Source of the DNA: Micrococcus endophyticus | GTDB lineage: Bacteria > Actinomycetota > Actinomycetes > Actinomycetales > Micrococcaceae | NCBI RefSeq assembly: GCF_014205115.1 | Contig: NZ_JACHMW010000001.1 | Coordinates: 682,001-746,000, forward strand | DNA: 64,000 nt | Direction of reading: 5' to 3' | Shown: one piece after another, positions 7,931-17,533 of the stretch | Position numbering within the stretch: the first letter of the stretch is position 1 | Layout of the letters: each line of letters opens with the position of its first letter | The notes under the pieces: model-generated | Databases searched by the model: none | What the model was told of the DNA's origin: nothing | Seen by the model: the letters and a program-made list of their open reading frames with translations, nothing else | Translations under genes and position numbers: made by a program

Positions 7931-10438
7931 GTGAGCCAGACCCCCCAGAGCGCCGCACCGGCCACCCCCCGGATCCCCGCCGACGCGGAGTACTCCTTCC
8001 GCGAAGTCGAGGCCCGCTGGGCCGGGTACTGGGAGCAGGCGGGCACCTTCGCCCCCCTCGAGGACGGCTCCGAGACGCGCACCGTGGTGGACATGTTCCC
8101 CTACCCCTCCGGCGACCTGCACATGGGCCACGCCGAGGCGTTCGCGATGGGCGACGTCGTCGCCCGCCACTGGATGCAGCGCGGCTACGACGTGCTGCAC
8201 CCCATCGGCTGGGACTCCTTCGGCCTGCCCGCCGAGAACGCCGCCATCAAGCGGGACGCGCACCCGGCCGAGTGGACCTACGCCAACATCGAGACGCAGA
8301 AGCGCTCCTTCCAGCGCTACGGCATCGCCGTCGACTGGTCCCGCGAGCTGCACACCTCCGACCCCGAGTACTACCGGTGGACGCAGTGGCTGTTCCAGCA
8401 GCTGTACCGCCAGGGCCTGGCCTACCGGAAGGACTCCCCGGTCAACTGGTGCCCGCAGGACCAGACCGTGCTCGCGAACGAGCAGGTCGTGGACGGGCGC
8501 TGCGAGCGCTGCGGCACCGAGGTCACCAAGCGCACCCTGAACCAGTGGTACTTCCGCATCACCGAGTACGCGGACGCCCTGCTCGACGACATGGACCAGC
8601 TCACCGGCCACTGGCCCGAGCGGGTGCTGGCGATGCAGCGCAACTGGATCGGCCGCTCCGAGGGCGCCCACGTGGACTTCCAGATCGAGGACGGTCCCCA
8701 GGTCACGGTGTTCACCACCCGCCCGGACACCCTGCACGGCGCCACCTTCATGGTGGTGGCCGCGGACGCCCCCCTCGCCGCCGAGCTCGCCGACGAGTCC
8801 GTGCGCGCCGAGCTCGAGGCGTACCGCGAGGAGCTCAAGAAGGTCTCGGACATCGACCGCCAGGCCACCGACCGCCCGAAGACCGGCGTGTTCCTGGGCC
8901 GCCACGCGATCAACCCGCTCAACGGCGAGCGCCTGCCAGTGTGGGCCTCGGACTACGTGCTGGCCGACTACGGCACCGGCGCCATCATGGCCGTGCCCGC
9001 CCACGACCAGCGCGACCTCGACTTCGCCCGCGCCATGGGCCTGCCCGTGCGCGCCGTGCTGGACACCGGCGAGGAGGACCCCGCCGTCTCGGGCGTGGCC
9101 ACCACCGGCGACGGCACCCTCGTGAACTCCGGCGAGCTGGACGGCCTGGACAAGACCGCGGCGATCGCCCGCGCCATCGAGATCGTCGAGGGCCGGGGCA
9201 CCGGCCGCGGCACCACCACGTACCGTCTGCGTGACTGGCTGCTCTCCCGCCAGCGCTTCTGGGGCACCCCCATCCCCGTGGTGCACTGCGAGGCCTGCGG
9301 CGAGGTCCTCGTCCCCGAGGACCAGCTGCCCGTCACCCTGCCCACCGACCTCAAGGGCGAGCAGCTCGCCCCCAAGGGCCAGTCGCCCCTGGCCGCGGCG
9401 ACGTCGTGGGTCGAGGTCGCCTGCCCCGACTGCGGCGGCCCCGCCCGCCGGGACACCGACACCATGGACACCTTCGTGGACTCGTCCTGGTACATGCTGC
9501 GCTACGCCTCCCCGAACGACGACACGCAGGTCTTCGACCCGGAGGCCGTGCGCCGCTGGCTGCCCGTGGACCAGTACGTGGGCGGCGTGGAGCACGCCAT
9601 CCTGCACCTGCTCTACGCCCGCTTCTTCACCAAGGCCCTGCACGACCTGGGCCTCGTGCCGTTCACCGAGCCCTTCCGCGCCCTGCTGAACCAGGGCCAG
9701 GTGCTCAACGGCGGCCGGGCCATGTCCAAGTCGCTGGGCAACGGCGTGGACCTGGGCGCGCAGCTCAACGAGTTCGGCGTGGACGCCGTCCGCCTCACCA
9801 TGGTGTTCGCCTCCCCGCCGGAGGACGACGTGGACTGGGCCGACGTCGCCCCCGGCGCCGCCGGCAAGTTCCTGGCCCGCGCCTGGCGCCTGGCCCGCGA
9901 CGTCCGCGAGGCCGGCACCCCGGCCGACGCCGACCCGGCGACCGGCTCCGCTGCCCTGCGCCGCGTGACCCACCGCAGCGTGCACGAGGCCGGCCAGCTC
10001 CTGGACGACGGCAAGTTCAACGTGGTGATCGCCAAGACCATGGAGCTGGTCAACGCGGCCCGCAAGGAGATCGACGGCGGCGCCGGCGCGGCGGACCCCG
10101 CCGTCCGCGAGGCCGCCGAGGCCGTCGCCGTGCTGCTCTCCCTCGTGGCCCCCTACACCGCCGAGGACATGTGGGTGATGCTCGGCCACGAGCCCTCCGT
10201 GGTGCGCGCCGGCTGGCCGGCCGTGGACGAGTCCCTGCTGGTCGAGGACACCGTCACCGCGGTCGTCCAGGTCAAGGGCAAGGTCCGCGACACCCTCGAG
10301 GTCCCCGCGGACATCACCGCCGAGGACCTCGAGGCCCGTGCCCGCGCGTCGCAGAAGGTCCTCACCTTCATCGGCGACGCCGAGATCGTCAAGGTGATCG
10401 TGCGCGAGCCCAAGCTCGTGAACCTCGTGATCCGCTGA
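7931..10438 (+). CDS. leuS: Leucyl-tRNA synthetase
   Basis: Charges tRNA-Leu with leucine. The 835-residue class I synthetase has the HIGH-type motif HMGH at residue 64 (in [11 protein letters not shown]), the CP1 editing region with [14 protein letters not shown], a zinc-ribbon-like part (CERCGTE, later CEACGE and CPDCGG), and the KMSKS motif as AMSKS near residue 597. GTG 7931 is chosen because GAGGAC at 7915-7920 is well placed; GTG 7913 in frame lacks an RBS. Length is normal for a bacterial-type LeuRS. Confidence 0.97.
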   Translation: MSQTPQSAAPATPRIPADAEYSFREVEARWAGYWEQAGTFAPLEDGSETRTVVDMFPYPSGDLHMGHAEAFAMGDVVARHWMQRGYDVLHPIGWDSFGLPAENAAIKRDAHPAEWTYANIETQKRSFQRYGIAVDWSRELHTSDPEYYRWTQWLFQQLYRQGLAYRKDSPVNWCPQDQTVLANEQVVDGRCERCGTEVTKRTLNQWYFRITEYADALLDDMDQLTGHWPERVLAMQRNWIGRSEGAHVDFQIEDGPQVTVFTTRPDTLHGATFMVVAADAPLAAELADESVRAELEAYREELKKVSDIDRQATDRPKTGVFLGRHAINPLNGERLPVWASDYVLADYGTGAIMAVPAHDQRDLDFARAMGLPVRAVLDTGEEDPAVSGVATTGDGTLVNSGELDGLDKTAAIARAIEIVEGRGTGRGTTTYRLRDWLLSRQRFWGTPIPVVHCEACGEVLVPEDQLPVTLPTDLKGEQLAPKGQSPLAAATSWVEVACPDCGGPARRDTDTMDTFVDSSWYMLRYASPNDDTQVFDPEAVRRWLPVDQYVGGVEHAILHLLYARFFTKALHDLGLVPFTEPFRALLNQGQVLNGGRAMSKSLGNGVDLGAQLNEFGVDAVRLTMVFASPPEDDVDWADVAPGAAGKFLARAWRLARDVREAGTPADADPATGSAALRRVTHRSVHEAGQLLDDGKFNVVIAKTMELVNAARKEIDGGAGAADPAVREAAEAVAVLLSLVAPYTAEDMWVMLGHEPSVVRAGWPAVDESLLVEDTVTAVVQVKGKVRDTLEVPADITAEDLEARARASQKVLTFIGDAEIVKVIVREPKLVNLVIR

Positions 10439-10470
10439 CCGCGCGCGAGCGCGCGGAGAGGAGGCCGGCC

Positions 10471-11445
10471 GTGGCGACCATCGAGCAGTGGCGCGACGAC
10501 GCCCTCGTGCGCCTGCGCTCCCGTCGGTCCCAGCTGGTCGGCCGCGCCCGGTACGGGCTGAAGCCGCCGCGCCGGGACCGGACGGCCGTGGTCACGGACT
10601 CCGCGGCCGCCCTGCCGGCCGCCGTGCTCGGCCACTCCCTGGCCGCCGGCATCCGGCAGGTGCCGCTGCCCGTGATGGTGGGGGACCAGATCCACGCCGA
10701 GGGCACGGACGACCTCGCCCTCGAGCTGCCGCTGGCCCTCGCGGCGGGCACCGCGCTGCGCACCTCGCGCCCCTCGCCCGGCGCGTTCCGCAGCGTCTAC
10801 GCGCAGCTGGCGCGGGAGGGGTACGCCCGGATCCTCTCCGTGCACCTGTCCGGGGAGCTCTCCGGCACCGTGGAGGCTGCACGGCTCGCCGCCGCGGACG
10901 CCGAGCGGCCCGTGACCGTGGTGGACTCGCGGACCGTGGGCTTCGCGCTCGGCATGGCCGTGGTGGACGCGGCCGTGGACGCCGGGGTGGGCATGCCCGT
11001 GGCCCGGATCCGCGAGCGGCTCGAGGCCACCGTGGACTCCAGCCACGTGCTGTTCACGGTGCCGAGCCTGGAGCAGCTGCGCCGCGGCGGGCGGATCAGC
11101 GGGCTCGCCTCGCTGATCGGCACGCTGCTGCACGTGCGCCCCGTCCTGGCCGTCGACGACGGCGCCATCAGCCTCGTGGACCGGCCCCGGTCCGCGGCCC
11201 GCGCCGTGGACCGGCTCGTCGAGCTGGCCACCGAGCGCGCCGGAGACGTCCCGGTGCGGATCGCCGTGCACGAGTACGGCGACCCCGAGACCGCCGCCGC
11301 CCTCGCCGAGCGGCTCACGCCCGTGTCCACCACGCCGGTCCCCGTGGTGGAGCTGCCCGCCGTGCTCGCCGCGCACCTCGGTCTCGGGGCGCTCGGCGTG
11401 GTGGTGTGCCCGTTGGAGTCGCCCACGGGGGGCTCCGGGGACTGA
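10471..11445 (+). CDS. DegV family fatty-acid-binding protein
   Basis: DegV/FakB proteins bind one fatty acid and, with a FakA kinase, pass exogenous fatty acids into lipid synthesis. The 324-residue protein has a basic N-terminal 40 residues, then TAVVTDSAA, RTSRPSPGAF and HLSGELSGT, which line the lipid pocket in this family, and a C-terminal domain with LEQLRRGGRISG. GTG 10471 follows a strong GAGAGGAGG at 10455-10463. No fakA neighbour is in the window, so the partner is unknown. Confidence 0.9.
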   Translation: MATIEQWRDDALVRLRSRRSQLVGRARYGLKPPRRDRTAVVTDSAAALPAAVLGHSLAAGIRQVPLPVMVGDQIHAEGTDDLALELPLALAAGTALRTSRPSPGAFRSVYAQLAREGYARILSVHLSGELSGTVEAARLAAADAERPVTVVDSRTVGFALGMAVVDAAVDAGVGMPVARIRERLEATVDSSHVLFTVPSLEQLRRGGRISGLASLIGTLLHVRPVLAVDDGAISLVDRPRSAARAVDRLVELATERAGDVPVRIAVHEYGDPETAAALAERLTPVSTTPVPVVELPAVLAAHLGLGALGVVVCPLESPTGGSGD

Positions 11446-11546
11446 CGCCGGCGACGGCTCCTGCACAGGCGCCCGCGACGGGTCGGCCGTCCCCAGGCAC
11501 GGCCGCCGGCCGTGGCGCGGCCGGGGGACCGGCGCAGACTCCCGGC

Positions 11547-12455
11547 ATGAGCCACCCCCACCGCCTCGCCCCGGACGCCGCCCTCTCCGACGACCCCGCC
11601 GAGGACGCCCCGCGTCCGACCTGGTCCCGTTCCGCCGGCCCCGCCGCGCGCGGGCCCTCCGCGTGGGAGCGCGTGCCCCCGCGCGGGCGCGTCCTGCGCT
11701 GGCGCCCCGCCCTCCTGGCCGTCACCGTGCTGCTCGTGGCGGCCGCGGCCTGGTGGGCGGTCGCCTGGCTGACCAGCCCCGCACCGCCGTCCCCGGCGCC
11801 CGCCGCCTCGGCCGTCGAGGCCCGGGTGGAACCGGAGACCGAGGACGGGCCGGACGCGGCCGATGCCGCGCCCCCCTCCGACGGTGCCGGACCCGCCGCG
11901 GAGCCGTCGGGCGGGTCCGGGCCGGTGGCCACGCTGCTGCGGGTGCACGTGGTGGGGGAGGTGGAGCGGCCCGGGGTGGTCAGCCTGGCCCCCGGCGCGC
12001 GCGTGGCCGACGCCGTGCGGGCCGCCGGCGGGGCAACGCGGGAGGCCCGGACCGAGCGCATCAACCTGGCGGCGCCCCTGGCGGACGGGCGGCAGGTGCT
12101 CGTCCCCTCCGCCCGCACCCCGGAGGAGGACCTCGCCCGAGTGGCCGGCGGCCAGGACGGACCGGGCGGTGCGGAGGGTGGCGCGGCCGGGACAGCGCCG
12201 GACGCGGCGGCGTCGGCGCCGGCGGGACCCGCTCGGGCAGGCGGGTCGGGCGGCGCGGGGGCCGGCCCCGTGGACCTCAACGCGGCCGACGCCGTCGCCC
12301 TGCAGACCCTGCCCGGGGTGGGACCGGCCACGGCGGAGAAGATCATCGCCCACCGCGAGACGGTCGGCCCGTTCACGGGCCTGCAGGACCTCGACGCCGT
12401 CCCGGGCGTCGGCCCGGCCGCGCTGGAGCGGCTGCGGGACCGCGTCACGTGGTGA
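11547..12455 (+). CDS. comEA: ComEA, DNA-uptake competence protein
   Basis: Membrane-anchored receptor for double-stranded DNA in natural transformation. Its 302 residues comprise a cytoplasmic N-terminus, one transmembrane helix (about residues 55-75, LLAVTVLLVAAAAWWAVAWL), an acidic linker, a SLBB domain starting RVHVVGEVERPGVV, and two helix-hairpin-helix motifs at the C-terminus (LPGVGPATAEKIIAHR and VPGVGPAALERLR). CAGACT lies six bases before ATG 11547, a near match to the leaderless pattern seen elsewhere. It overlaps comEC by four bases (GTGA). Natural transformation is known in Micrococcus luteus. Confidence 0.95.
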   Translation: MSHPHRLAPDAALSDDPAEDAPRPTWSRSAGPAARGPSAWERVPPRGRVLRWRPALLAVTVLLVAAAAWWAVAWLTSPAPPSPAPAASAVEARVEPETEDGPDAADAAPPSDGAGPAAEPSGGSGPVATLLRVHVVGEVERPGVVSLAPGARVADAVRAAGGATREARTERINLAAPLADGRQVLVPSARTPEEDLARVAGGQDGPGGAEGGAAGTAPDAAASAPAGPARAGGSGGAGAGPVDLNAADAVALQTLPGVGPATAEKIIAHRETVGPFTGLQDLDAVPGVGPAALERLRDRVTW

Positions 12456-15091
12456 GCGCCCCGGCCGGCTCCCGGCCGCCGGAGGCCCCCGGGGCCCGGA
12501 CCGACCCGGCGGCGCGGCGCGGCGACGTCCCCGGCCCCCTCGACGCCCGCTGGGTGCCCGCCCTCCTGGCCTGCCTGACGCTCGGCATCGTCTCCGACGG
12601 CTGGGAGGCGGCCACCCGGACGACCGTGGCCCTCGCCTGCCTGGGGGCGGCGGCCGCGGCCGTGCTGCTCGCCGCGCGGGCGCCCACCCCGGCCTGGATC
12701 CGGGGCGCGGGCACCGCAGTCGCCCTGGCGGGGGTCGCCGTCGCCCTGATGCTCCAGCACTCGGCCGTCCCGGCGGCGGCCCTCGAGCGCACGGGCTGGG
12801 CGGACGTGGTCCGGGAGCAGGCCGCGGTGCGGGTCGAGCTGGCGGTGACCGGCGCGGCCGTGGAGACCGCAGGGACCTTCGGCCCCCGGTGGAGCGCCCC
12901 CGTGCGCGTGCGCGCCTTCGGCCACCCCGCCCGAGCTCCGGAGGCGGCGGTCGCCGCCCGCCTGTCGGGCCCCGGCACCGTCCCGTCCGCGCTGGGCGCC
13001 GCTCCGGACTCCGAGCCCGCCCCGGGAGGACGGGTCGTCGGCCCGCCGGCCGCGACCGTGCTGTGCGTCGTCGTCACCCCGGACACCGGCGACGGCACGG
13101 TGTTCCTCACCGCGGCCGCGGCGCCCACCCCGGGGCCGTGCCCGGCGGCGGACGCCGCCCACGGTGCCGCCTCCGTCGAGGACGAGCCGCCCCCGCGGCG
13201 GGAGGCCCTGCGCGCCGCGTTCCGGGCCGCGGCCGCGGGCACCGCCGGCACGGCCCCCGAGCTCATCCCGGGGCTCGTCCTGGGCGACCGCTCCGCCCAG
13301 GGGCGGCCGCTCGACGCGGCAATGAAGGCGTCCGGGCTCTCCCATCTCTCCGCGGTCTCCGGAGCGAACGTCGCCCTGCTGCTCGGGTTCACCGCCGTGG
13401 CCCTGCGGTCCCTGCGCGTGCACCGCGCCGTGGTGATCGCCGCCGGGCTGGGCCTCCTGGCGGTCTTCGTCGTCGTGGTAGGGCCCGAGCCCTCGGTGCT
13501 GCGGGCGGCCGTCATGGGCGCGCTCGGCGCCGTCGCCGTGTTCCTCGGCCGCGGGCGCCAGGCCTTCGCGCTCCTGGCCGTCGGCGGGACCGCCCTGCTG
13601 GTGGCCGTGCCGTCCCTCTCCGTCGAGCCGGCCTTCCACCTCTCCCTCGCGGCCACCGCCGGGATCGTCCTGGCCGGGTCCTGGGGCGACCGCACCCTGC
13701 ACGGGCCCCTGCGCCGCGTCCTGCCCGACGCCGCGGCCCGCTGGCTGTCCGCGTCGCTCGCGGTGACCCTCGCCGCTCACCTGGCGTGCCAGCCGGTCCT
13801 GCTGGCGATGACCGGGGAGCTCTCCGCCTACGCCGTCCTGGCCAACCTCGTGGCGGCGCCCGCGGTGGCCCCGGTGACGGTGCTGGGCACCCTCGCCGCC
13901 GCCCTCGTGCTGCCGGCCCCCGCCGTGGCGGCCGCGCTCGTGTGGCTCGTCCAGTGGCCCTCGGCTTGGATCGGGGTGGTGGCGCACGCCGCCGCTGGGC
14001 TGCCCGGCGCGCTGCGGCCCTGGCCGTCCGGGGCCCTCGGCGTGGGCCTCGGGGCGCTCCTGACCGCCGCCACGCTCGCGGGCTTCGCGGCCGTGCTCGT
14101 GCTGGAGCGCCGCCGCCACGCCCGGGTCCGCCGGGTGGGGGCGGGCGCACCCCTGCCCCCGGAGCGCACGCCCGCGCTGGTGCTGCTCGCCGCCGTGCTC
14201 GTCGCGGCGGCCGTGGGCAGCGTGGGCGCGGTCCTCGTGCCCCGGCCGCCCGGCGCGGCCCCGCCGGACTGGGCGGTGGCCTTCTGCGACGTCGGCCAGG
14301 GGGACATGGCGGTGTTCCGCTCCGGGTCGCGGGCCGGCGTCGTGGTGGACGTGGGGCGCGAGCCCGAGGCCGCCCGGCGCTGCCTCGAGGACCTCGGGGT
14401 GGACCGCGTGGAGGCCGTGCTGCTCACCCACCTGCACGCCGACCACGCCGGCGGCCTCGCGGGAGTCGCCGACCGGGCCGTCCCCGGGGCGGTGCGCTAC
14501 GCCACCCGGGACGCCGCCGGCGTCGGCCGCTCCGGGGCGACGGCGGGGGAGGCCCCCGGGGTCGCCCCGCCCGCCGGGGGCGCCCGGCTCGTCACGGGCG
14601 AGCGGGGCGCGGCGGGTCAGGCGCGCTGGGAGGTGCTGCTCGCCGACGCGCGGGCGGCCGAGGAGAACGACGCCTCGGCCCAGCTCCTCGTCACCGTCGA
14701 CGCCCCGGCCGGTCCGGTGACCACGCTCGTCACGGGGGACATGGAGGAGGAGGCCTCCGGCGTCTGGGCCGCCGGGCGGCGCTCCGACGCGGCCGGGCCG
14801 CCGTCCGTGGACGTGCTCAAGGTGGCCCACCACGGCGCCCGCAATGGCGGCACGGCGGTGCCGCGCGCGGTCCGGGCGCGCCTGCACGTCGTCTCGGTCG
14901 GCGCGGAGAACACGTACGGGCACCCGCACCCGGCGACCCTGGACGCCCTGCACCGGCTGGGGCCGGTCGCGCGCACGGACCTGCACGGCACGATCGCCCT
15001 CGTGGCCGAGGGGCCGGACGGCGCGGCCGGGGCCGGGGAGATCGGCGTGTACACCGTCCGCCCGCCCTCGGCCGTCCGCACCGCGCCCTAG
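12452..15091 (+). CDS. comEC: ComEC/Rec2 competence DNA channel
   Basis: Forms the membrane channel that brings single-stranded DNA into the cell during transformation. The 879-residue protein has an N-terminal membrane region and OB-like part, a competence domain with GLVLGDRS and SGLSHLSAVSGANVALLLGF, several further helices, and a C-terminal metallo-beta-lactamase-like nuclease domain with THLHADHAGG (His660, His662, Asp664, His665) and KVAHHGARNGG. The start GTG 12452 overlaps the comEA stop, indicating translational coupling. The stop codon TAG is shared with the -10 hexamer of holA. Confidence 0.95.
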   Translation: MSAPAGSRPPEAPGARTDPAARRGDVPGPLDARWVPALLACLTLGIVSDGWEAATRTTVALACLGAAAAAVLLAARAPTPAWIRGAGTAVALAGVAVALMLQHSAVPAAALERTGWADVVREQAAVRVELAVTGAAVETAGTFGPRWSAPVRVRAFGHPARAPEAAVAARLSGPGTVPSALGAAPDSEPAPGGRVVGPPAATVLCVVVTPDTGDGTVFLTAAAAPTPGPCPAADAAHGAASVEDEPPPRREALRAAFRAAAAGTAGTAPELIPGLVLGDRSAQGRPLDAAMKASGLSHLSAVSGANVALLLGFTAVALRSLRVHRAVVIAAGLGLLAVFVVVVGPEPSVLRAAVMGALGAVAVFLGRGRQAFALLAVGGTALLVAVPSLSVEPAFHLSLAATAGIVLAGSWGDRTLHGPLRRVLPDAAARWLSASLAVTLAAHLACQPVLLAMTGELSAYAVLANLVAAPAVAPVTVLGTLAAALVLPAPAVAAALVWLVQWPSAWIGVVAHAAAGLPGALRPWPSGALGVGLGALLTAATLAGFAAVLVLERRRHARVRRVGAGAPLPPERTPALVLLAAVLVAAAVGSVGAVLVPRPPGAAPPDWAVAFCDVGQGDMAVFRSGSRAGVVVDVGREPEAARRCLEDLGVDRVEAVLLTHLHADHAGGLAGVADRAVPGAVRYATRDAAGVGRSGATAGEAPGVAPPAGGARLVTGERGAAGQARWEVLLADARAAEENDASAQLLVTVDAPAGPVTTLVTGDMEEEASGVWAAGRRSDAAGPPSVDVLKVAHHGARNGGTAVPRAVRARLHVVSVGAENTYGHPHPATLDALHRLGPVARTDLHGTIALVAEGPDGAAGAGEIGVYTVRPPSAVRTAP

Positions 15092-15094
15092 GAT
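15089..15094 (+). promoter_or_regulatory. -10 hexamer TAGGAT of holA, leaderless, overlapping the comEC stop codon
   Basis: TAGGAT includes the comEC stop (TAG 15089-15091). Six bases (GGGGGC) separate it from ATG 15101. holA can thus be transcribed independently of comEC. Confidence 0.6.
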
Positions 15095-15100
15095 GGGGGC

Positions 15101-16120
15101 ATGTCCGCCGCCCGCAGCCCCCGTTCCGGCCGAGCCGGCCGCGTCGACCCCCTGGCCTGGCGGAAGGCCGAGCCCGCCCCGCTCATGCTGCTGAAGGGCC
15201 CCGAGGACCACGCCGCCCGCTGGGTCACGGACAAGGTCACCGCCGCGCTGCGCGAGCGCCACGGCGAGCTCGAGGTCCACAGCCTGCGCGCGGGGGAGTA
15301 CCAGGCCGGCCAGCTGGCCACCGCCGCGAGCCCCTCGCTGTTCGCCGAGCCCACCCTCATCAAGGTGGACGGGCTGGAGTCCATGAACGACGCGTTCCTC
15401 GAGGACGCCCTGCGCCTGGTGCAGCAGGGCCCCGGGGCCGACGACGTCACGCTCGTGCTGCGCCACGCCGGCGGCAGCCGGGGCAAGCGGCTGCTGGACG
15501 CCGTCGCGAAGGCGGGCACCGTGGTGGACTGCGTGCCTCTGAAGAAGGACGAGGAGCGCCTCGCCTTCGTCCTGGCCGAGTTCCGGGACCGCCGCCGGCG
15601 GATCGAGGAGGACGCCGCCCGCGCCCTGCTGCGCGCCACCGGCGCCTCCCTCACCGAGCTGGCCGCGGCGTGCGCCCAGCTCGTGGACGACACCGAGGGC
15701 ACCGTCACCGCCGCCATGGTGGACACCTACTACGGCGGCCGGGTCGAGGCCACGAGCTTCGCCGTCGCCGATGCCGCCCTGGAGGGACACGCCGCCCGAG
15801 CCGTCTCCCTCGTGCGGCACGCGATGGCCACCGGGGTGCACCCCGTGATGGTCACCGCGGCCCTCGCCCTCAAGGCGCGGCAGGTGGCCCGGATGATCGA
15901 CGCCCACCGCCCGGCGGGAGAGCTGGCGGCGCTGCTGGGCGTCGCCCCTTTCCAGGTGCGCTACATCCAGCAGGCCGCCCGCCACTGGACGCCCGCCGGC
16001 ATCGCGCAGGCCATGGAGTGGATCGCCCAGGCCGACGCCGAGGCCAAGGGCGCCTCCCGCAACCCCGAGTTTGCCGTCGAGCGCGCGGTCATCCGCGTCG
16101 CCACCGCCGTCAGCCGCTGA
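15101..16120 (+). CDS. holA: DNA polymerase III delta subunit
   Basis: Opens the beta sliding clamp as part of the clamp loader. The 339 residues match HolA in layout: a degenerate AAA+ N-terminal domain beginning LMLLKGPEDHAARWV, a middle with SLFAEPTLIKVDGLE, and a C-terminal helical collar with ARAVSLVRHAMATGVHPVMV and APFQVRYIQQA. It commonly follows comEC and precedes rpsT in bacteria. ATG 15101 is placed by the TAGGAT hexamer six bases upstream. A strong terminator follows. Confidence 0.93.
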   Translation: MSAARSPRSGRAGRVDPLAWRKAEPAPLMLLKGPEDHAARWVTDKVTAALRERHGELEVHSLRAGEYQAGQLATAASPSLFAEPTLIKVDGLESMNDAFLEDALRLVQQGPGADDVTLVLRHAGGSRGKRLLDAVAKAGTVVDCVPLKKDEERLAFVLAEFRDRRRRIEEDAARALLRATGASLTELAAACAQLVDDTEGTVTAAMVDTYYGGRVEATSFAVADAALEGHAARAVSLVRHAMATGVHPVMVTAALALKARQVARMIDAHRPAGELAALLGVAPFQVRYIQQAARHWTPAGIAQAMEWIAQADAEAKGASRNPEFAVERAVIRVATAVSR

Positions 16121-16127
16121 ACGCGAC

Positions 16128-16163
16128 GCGGCCCCCGCTCCGAGCGATCGGAGCGGGGGCCGC
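16128..16163. terminator. Bidirectional terminator between holA and rpsT
   Basis: A perfect 16-bp stem (GCGGCCCCCGCTCCGA with its complement) closed by a GCGA tetraloop of the GNRA type. It lies 7 bases after the holA stop and 22 bases beyond the rpsT stop on the other strand. Confidence 0.85.
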
Positions 16164-16185
16164 GGTCACAGCCGTGCGGCGTGGA

Positions 16186-16452
16186 TCAGCCGAGGAGGGC
16201 CTTCACGCGGGCGGCGATGCCGGACTTGCGGTTCGCGGCCTGGTTCTTGTGGATGACGCCCTTGGAGGCGGCCTTGTCCAGCTTGCGGGAGGCGGTGCGC
16301 AGGGCGGCGGCGGCGGCCTCGGCCTCGCCGGCGGCGACGGCCTTGTCCACGGCGCGGATGGCGGTCTTCAGCTCGGACTTCACCGCGACGTTGCGCTGGC
16401 GCGCCTTCTCGTTGGTGAGGATGCGCTTCTTCTGGGACTTGATGTTAGCCAA
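16186..16452 (-). CDS. rpsT: Small ribosomal subunit protein bS20
   Basis: Binds 16S rRNA early in 30S assembly. The 88-residue basic product reads [20 protein letters not shown] onwards and ends [13 protein letters not shown], full length for S20. The start is a TTG at 16452 with GAAGGA about seven bases before it. The frame is open further upstream, but homology to S20 begins exactly at the TTG. Escherichia coli rpsT also uses UUG, linked there to weak initiation and autoregulation. A TAGGAT hexamer at 16613-16618 (minus strand) would give a leader of about 150 bases. Confidence 0.96.
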   Translation of the reverse strand: MANIKSQKKRILTNEKARQRNVAVKSELKTAIRAVDKAVAAGEAEAAAAALRTASRKLDKAASKGVIHKNQAANRKSGIAARVKALLG

Positions 16453-16612
16453 ATCGGGTCCTTCGTCGTCGGCGGCGCGGACGAGACGTCCGTGCGCCGC
16501 ATGAACAGGGGGGTCGTGGAGGGTGCCCGGATCCGTGGACTGAGCGGCGTGGGGAACACCGATGATGACCCGTTCCGGGGGTGCCCGTCGACCGGCGGAC
16601 ACAATGCGCACG

Positions 16613-16618
16613 ATCCTA
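16613..16618 (-). promoter_or_regulatory. Candidate -10 hexamer TAGGAT of rpsT
   Basis: On the minus strand TAGGAT precedes the rpsT start by about 160 bases, implying a long leader suited to translational feedback by S20. No -35 element was identified. Confidence 0.4.
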
Positions 16619-16733
16619 CCACCGCGTCGCCGGGCACGCGGTCACCGGGCGGGCCCCGTGTCGGCCGGGAGGGCCGGACCCGTCGCCGCGGGGACGGCGG
16701 GGGCAACGGGAGCGCAGCGGGCCAGCGCCCGGA

Positions 16734-17420
16734 TCAGCGGCGCCAGCCCTGGGCGCGGGCCAGCGCGTCGCCGACCCGCTCGAAGGCAGCCAGGTCCAGC
16801 ACGCCGCCCTCGCGGCGCACCGCGGCGGGGTCCACGCGCAGCACGCGGTCCAGCTTGGCCTCGGACGGGCGGCCGGCGCGGTCCCACGGGCCGGAGCCCA
16901 CGTCCACGTAGTCCTCGTCGCGCACGCGGGCGTTGTTGCGGTCGCGGCTGGTCAGCATCAGGCCCAGCAGCAGGTCCCCGTCGCGGCCCACGAGCAGCAC
17001 GGGCCGGTCCTTGCCGCGGCCGTCCATCTCCTCGTACGGCACCCAGGTCCACACGACCTCGCCGGGACCGGCCGCCGGGCCGGGCACGGGCGCGTACTCC
17101 ACGCGGCCCATGCCGGTGAAGTCCGCCAGCAGGGCGCGGCCCTGCGGGTCCGTGGCGCCCGACGCCGGCCGCGTCCGGTCCTGCCCGCCCCGGGGCCGGC
17201 CGTCGTGGCCCCGGTCGGGGAAAGGCCAGGAGTCGGTCGGCTTCTTCGGGTCCCACGCGCGGCCGGCGGGGCCGGGAGGACCGGGGAACGGGGCGGCGCC
17301 GGAGCCCCGCCCGCCGGCGTCGCCGGTCCAGGAGCGGCGGGCGTCGTCGTCGCGGAGGGAGCCGATCAGGCGGATCGCCCGGCGGCCGAGGGCGAGGGCG
17401 CGGTTCAGGTCGAAGGCCAT
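16734..17420 (-). CDS. PemK/MazF-fold protein without a visible antitoxin gene
   Basis: A 228-residue protein with a linker rich in Pro and Gly (about 35-90) and a C-terminal half resembling PemK/MazF: GEVVWTWVPYEEMDGRGKDRPVLLVGRDGDLLLGLMLTS shape, with Pro-Val-Leu-Leu-Val strand and SRD. MazF/PemK toxins are RNases of about 110 residues. Here the domain sits on a long N-terminal extension and no small antitoxin gene is adjacent, so it may be a housekeeping relative rather than a toxin. ATG 17420 lies seven bases after TAGATT (17428-17433), so the transcript should be leaderless. Confidence 0.7.
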   Translation of the reverse strand: MAFDLNRALALGRRAIRLIGSLRDDDARRSWTGDAGGRGSGAAPFPGPPGPAGRAWDPKKPTDSWPFPDRGHDGRPRGGQDRTRPASGATDPQGRALLADFTGMGRVEYAPVPGPAAGPGEVVWTWVPYEEMDGRGKDRPVLLVGRDGDLLLGLMLTSRDRNNARVRDEDYVDVGSGPWDRAGRPSEAKLDRVLRVDPAAVRREGGVLDLAAFERVGDALARAQGWRR

Positions 17421-17427
17421 GCAGGGG

Positions 17428-17433
17428 AATCTA
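17428..17433 (-). promoter_or_regulatory. -10 hexamer TAGATT of the PemK-like gene, leaderless spacing
   Basis: Minus strand TAGATT, seven bases (CCCCTGC), then ATG 17420. No ribosome-binding site precedes the start. Confidence 0.6.
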
Positions 17434-17533
17434 GTGGACGCGCGGGGCCCACGGCGCGGGGCCGGGCCCCGTCGGGGCCATGAGAGACTAGGCGGTCAGA
17501 GTCCTGATCCCTTCACCCGTAGAGGAAGTGCCC

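Noticed and set aside
11315-15985. Minus-strand open frame of about 1550 codons opposite comEA-comEC-holA
   Set aside because: Composition is Gly/Arg/Ala/His noise with no domain, and the plus strand has three well-supported genes.
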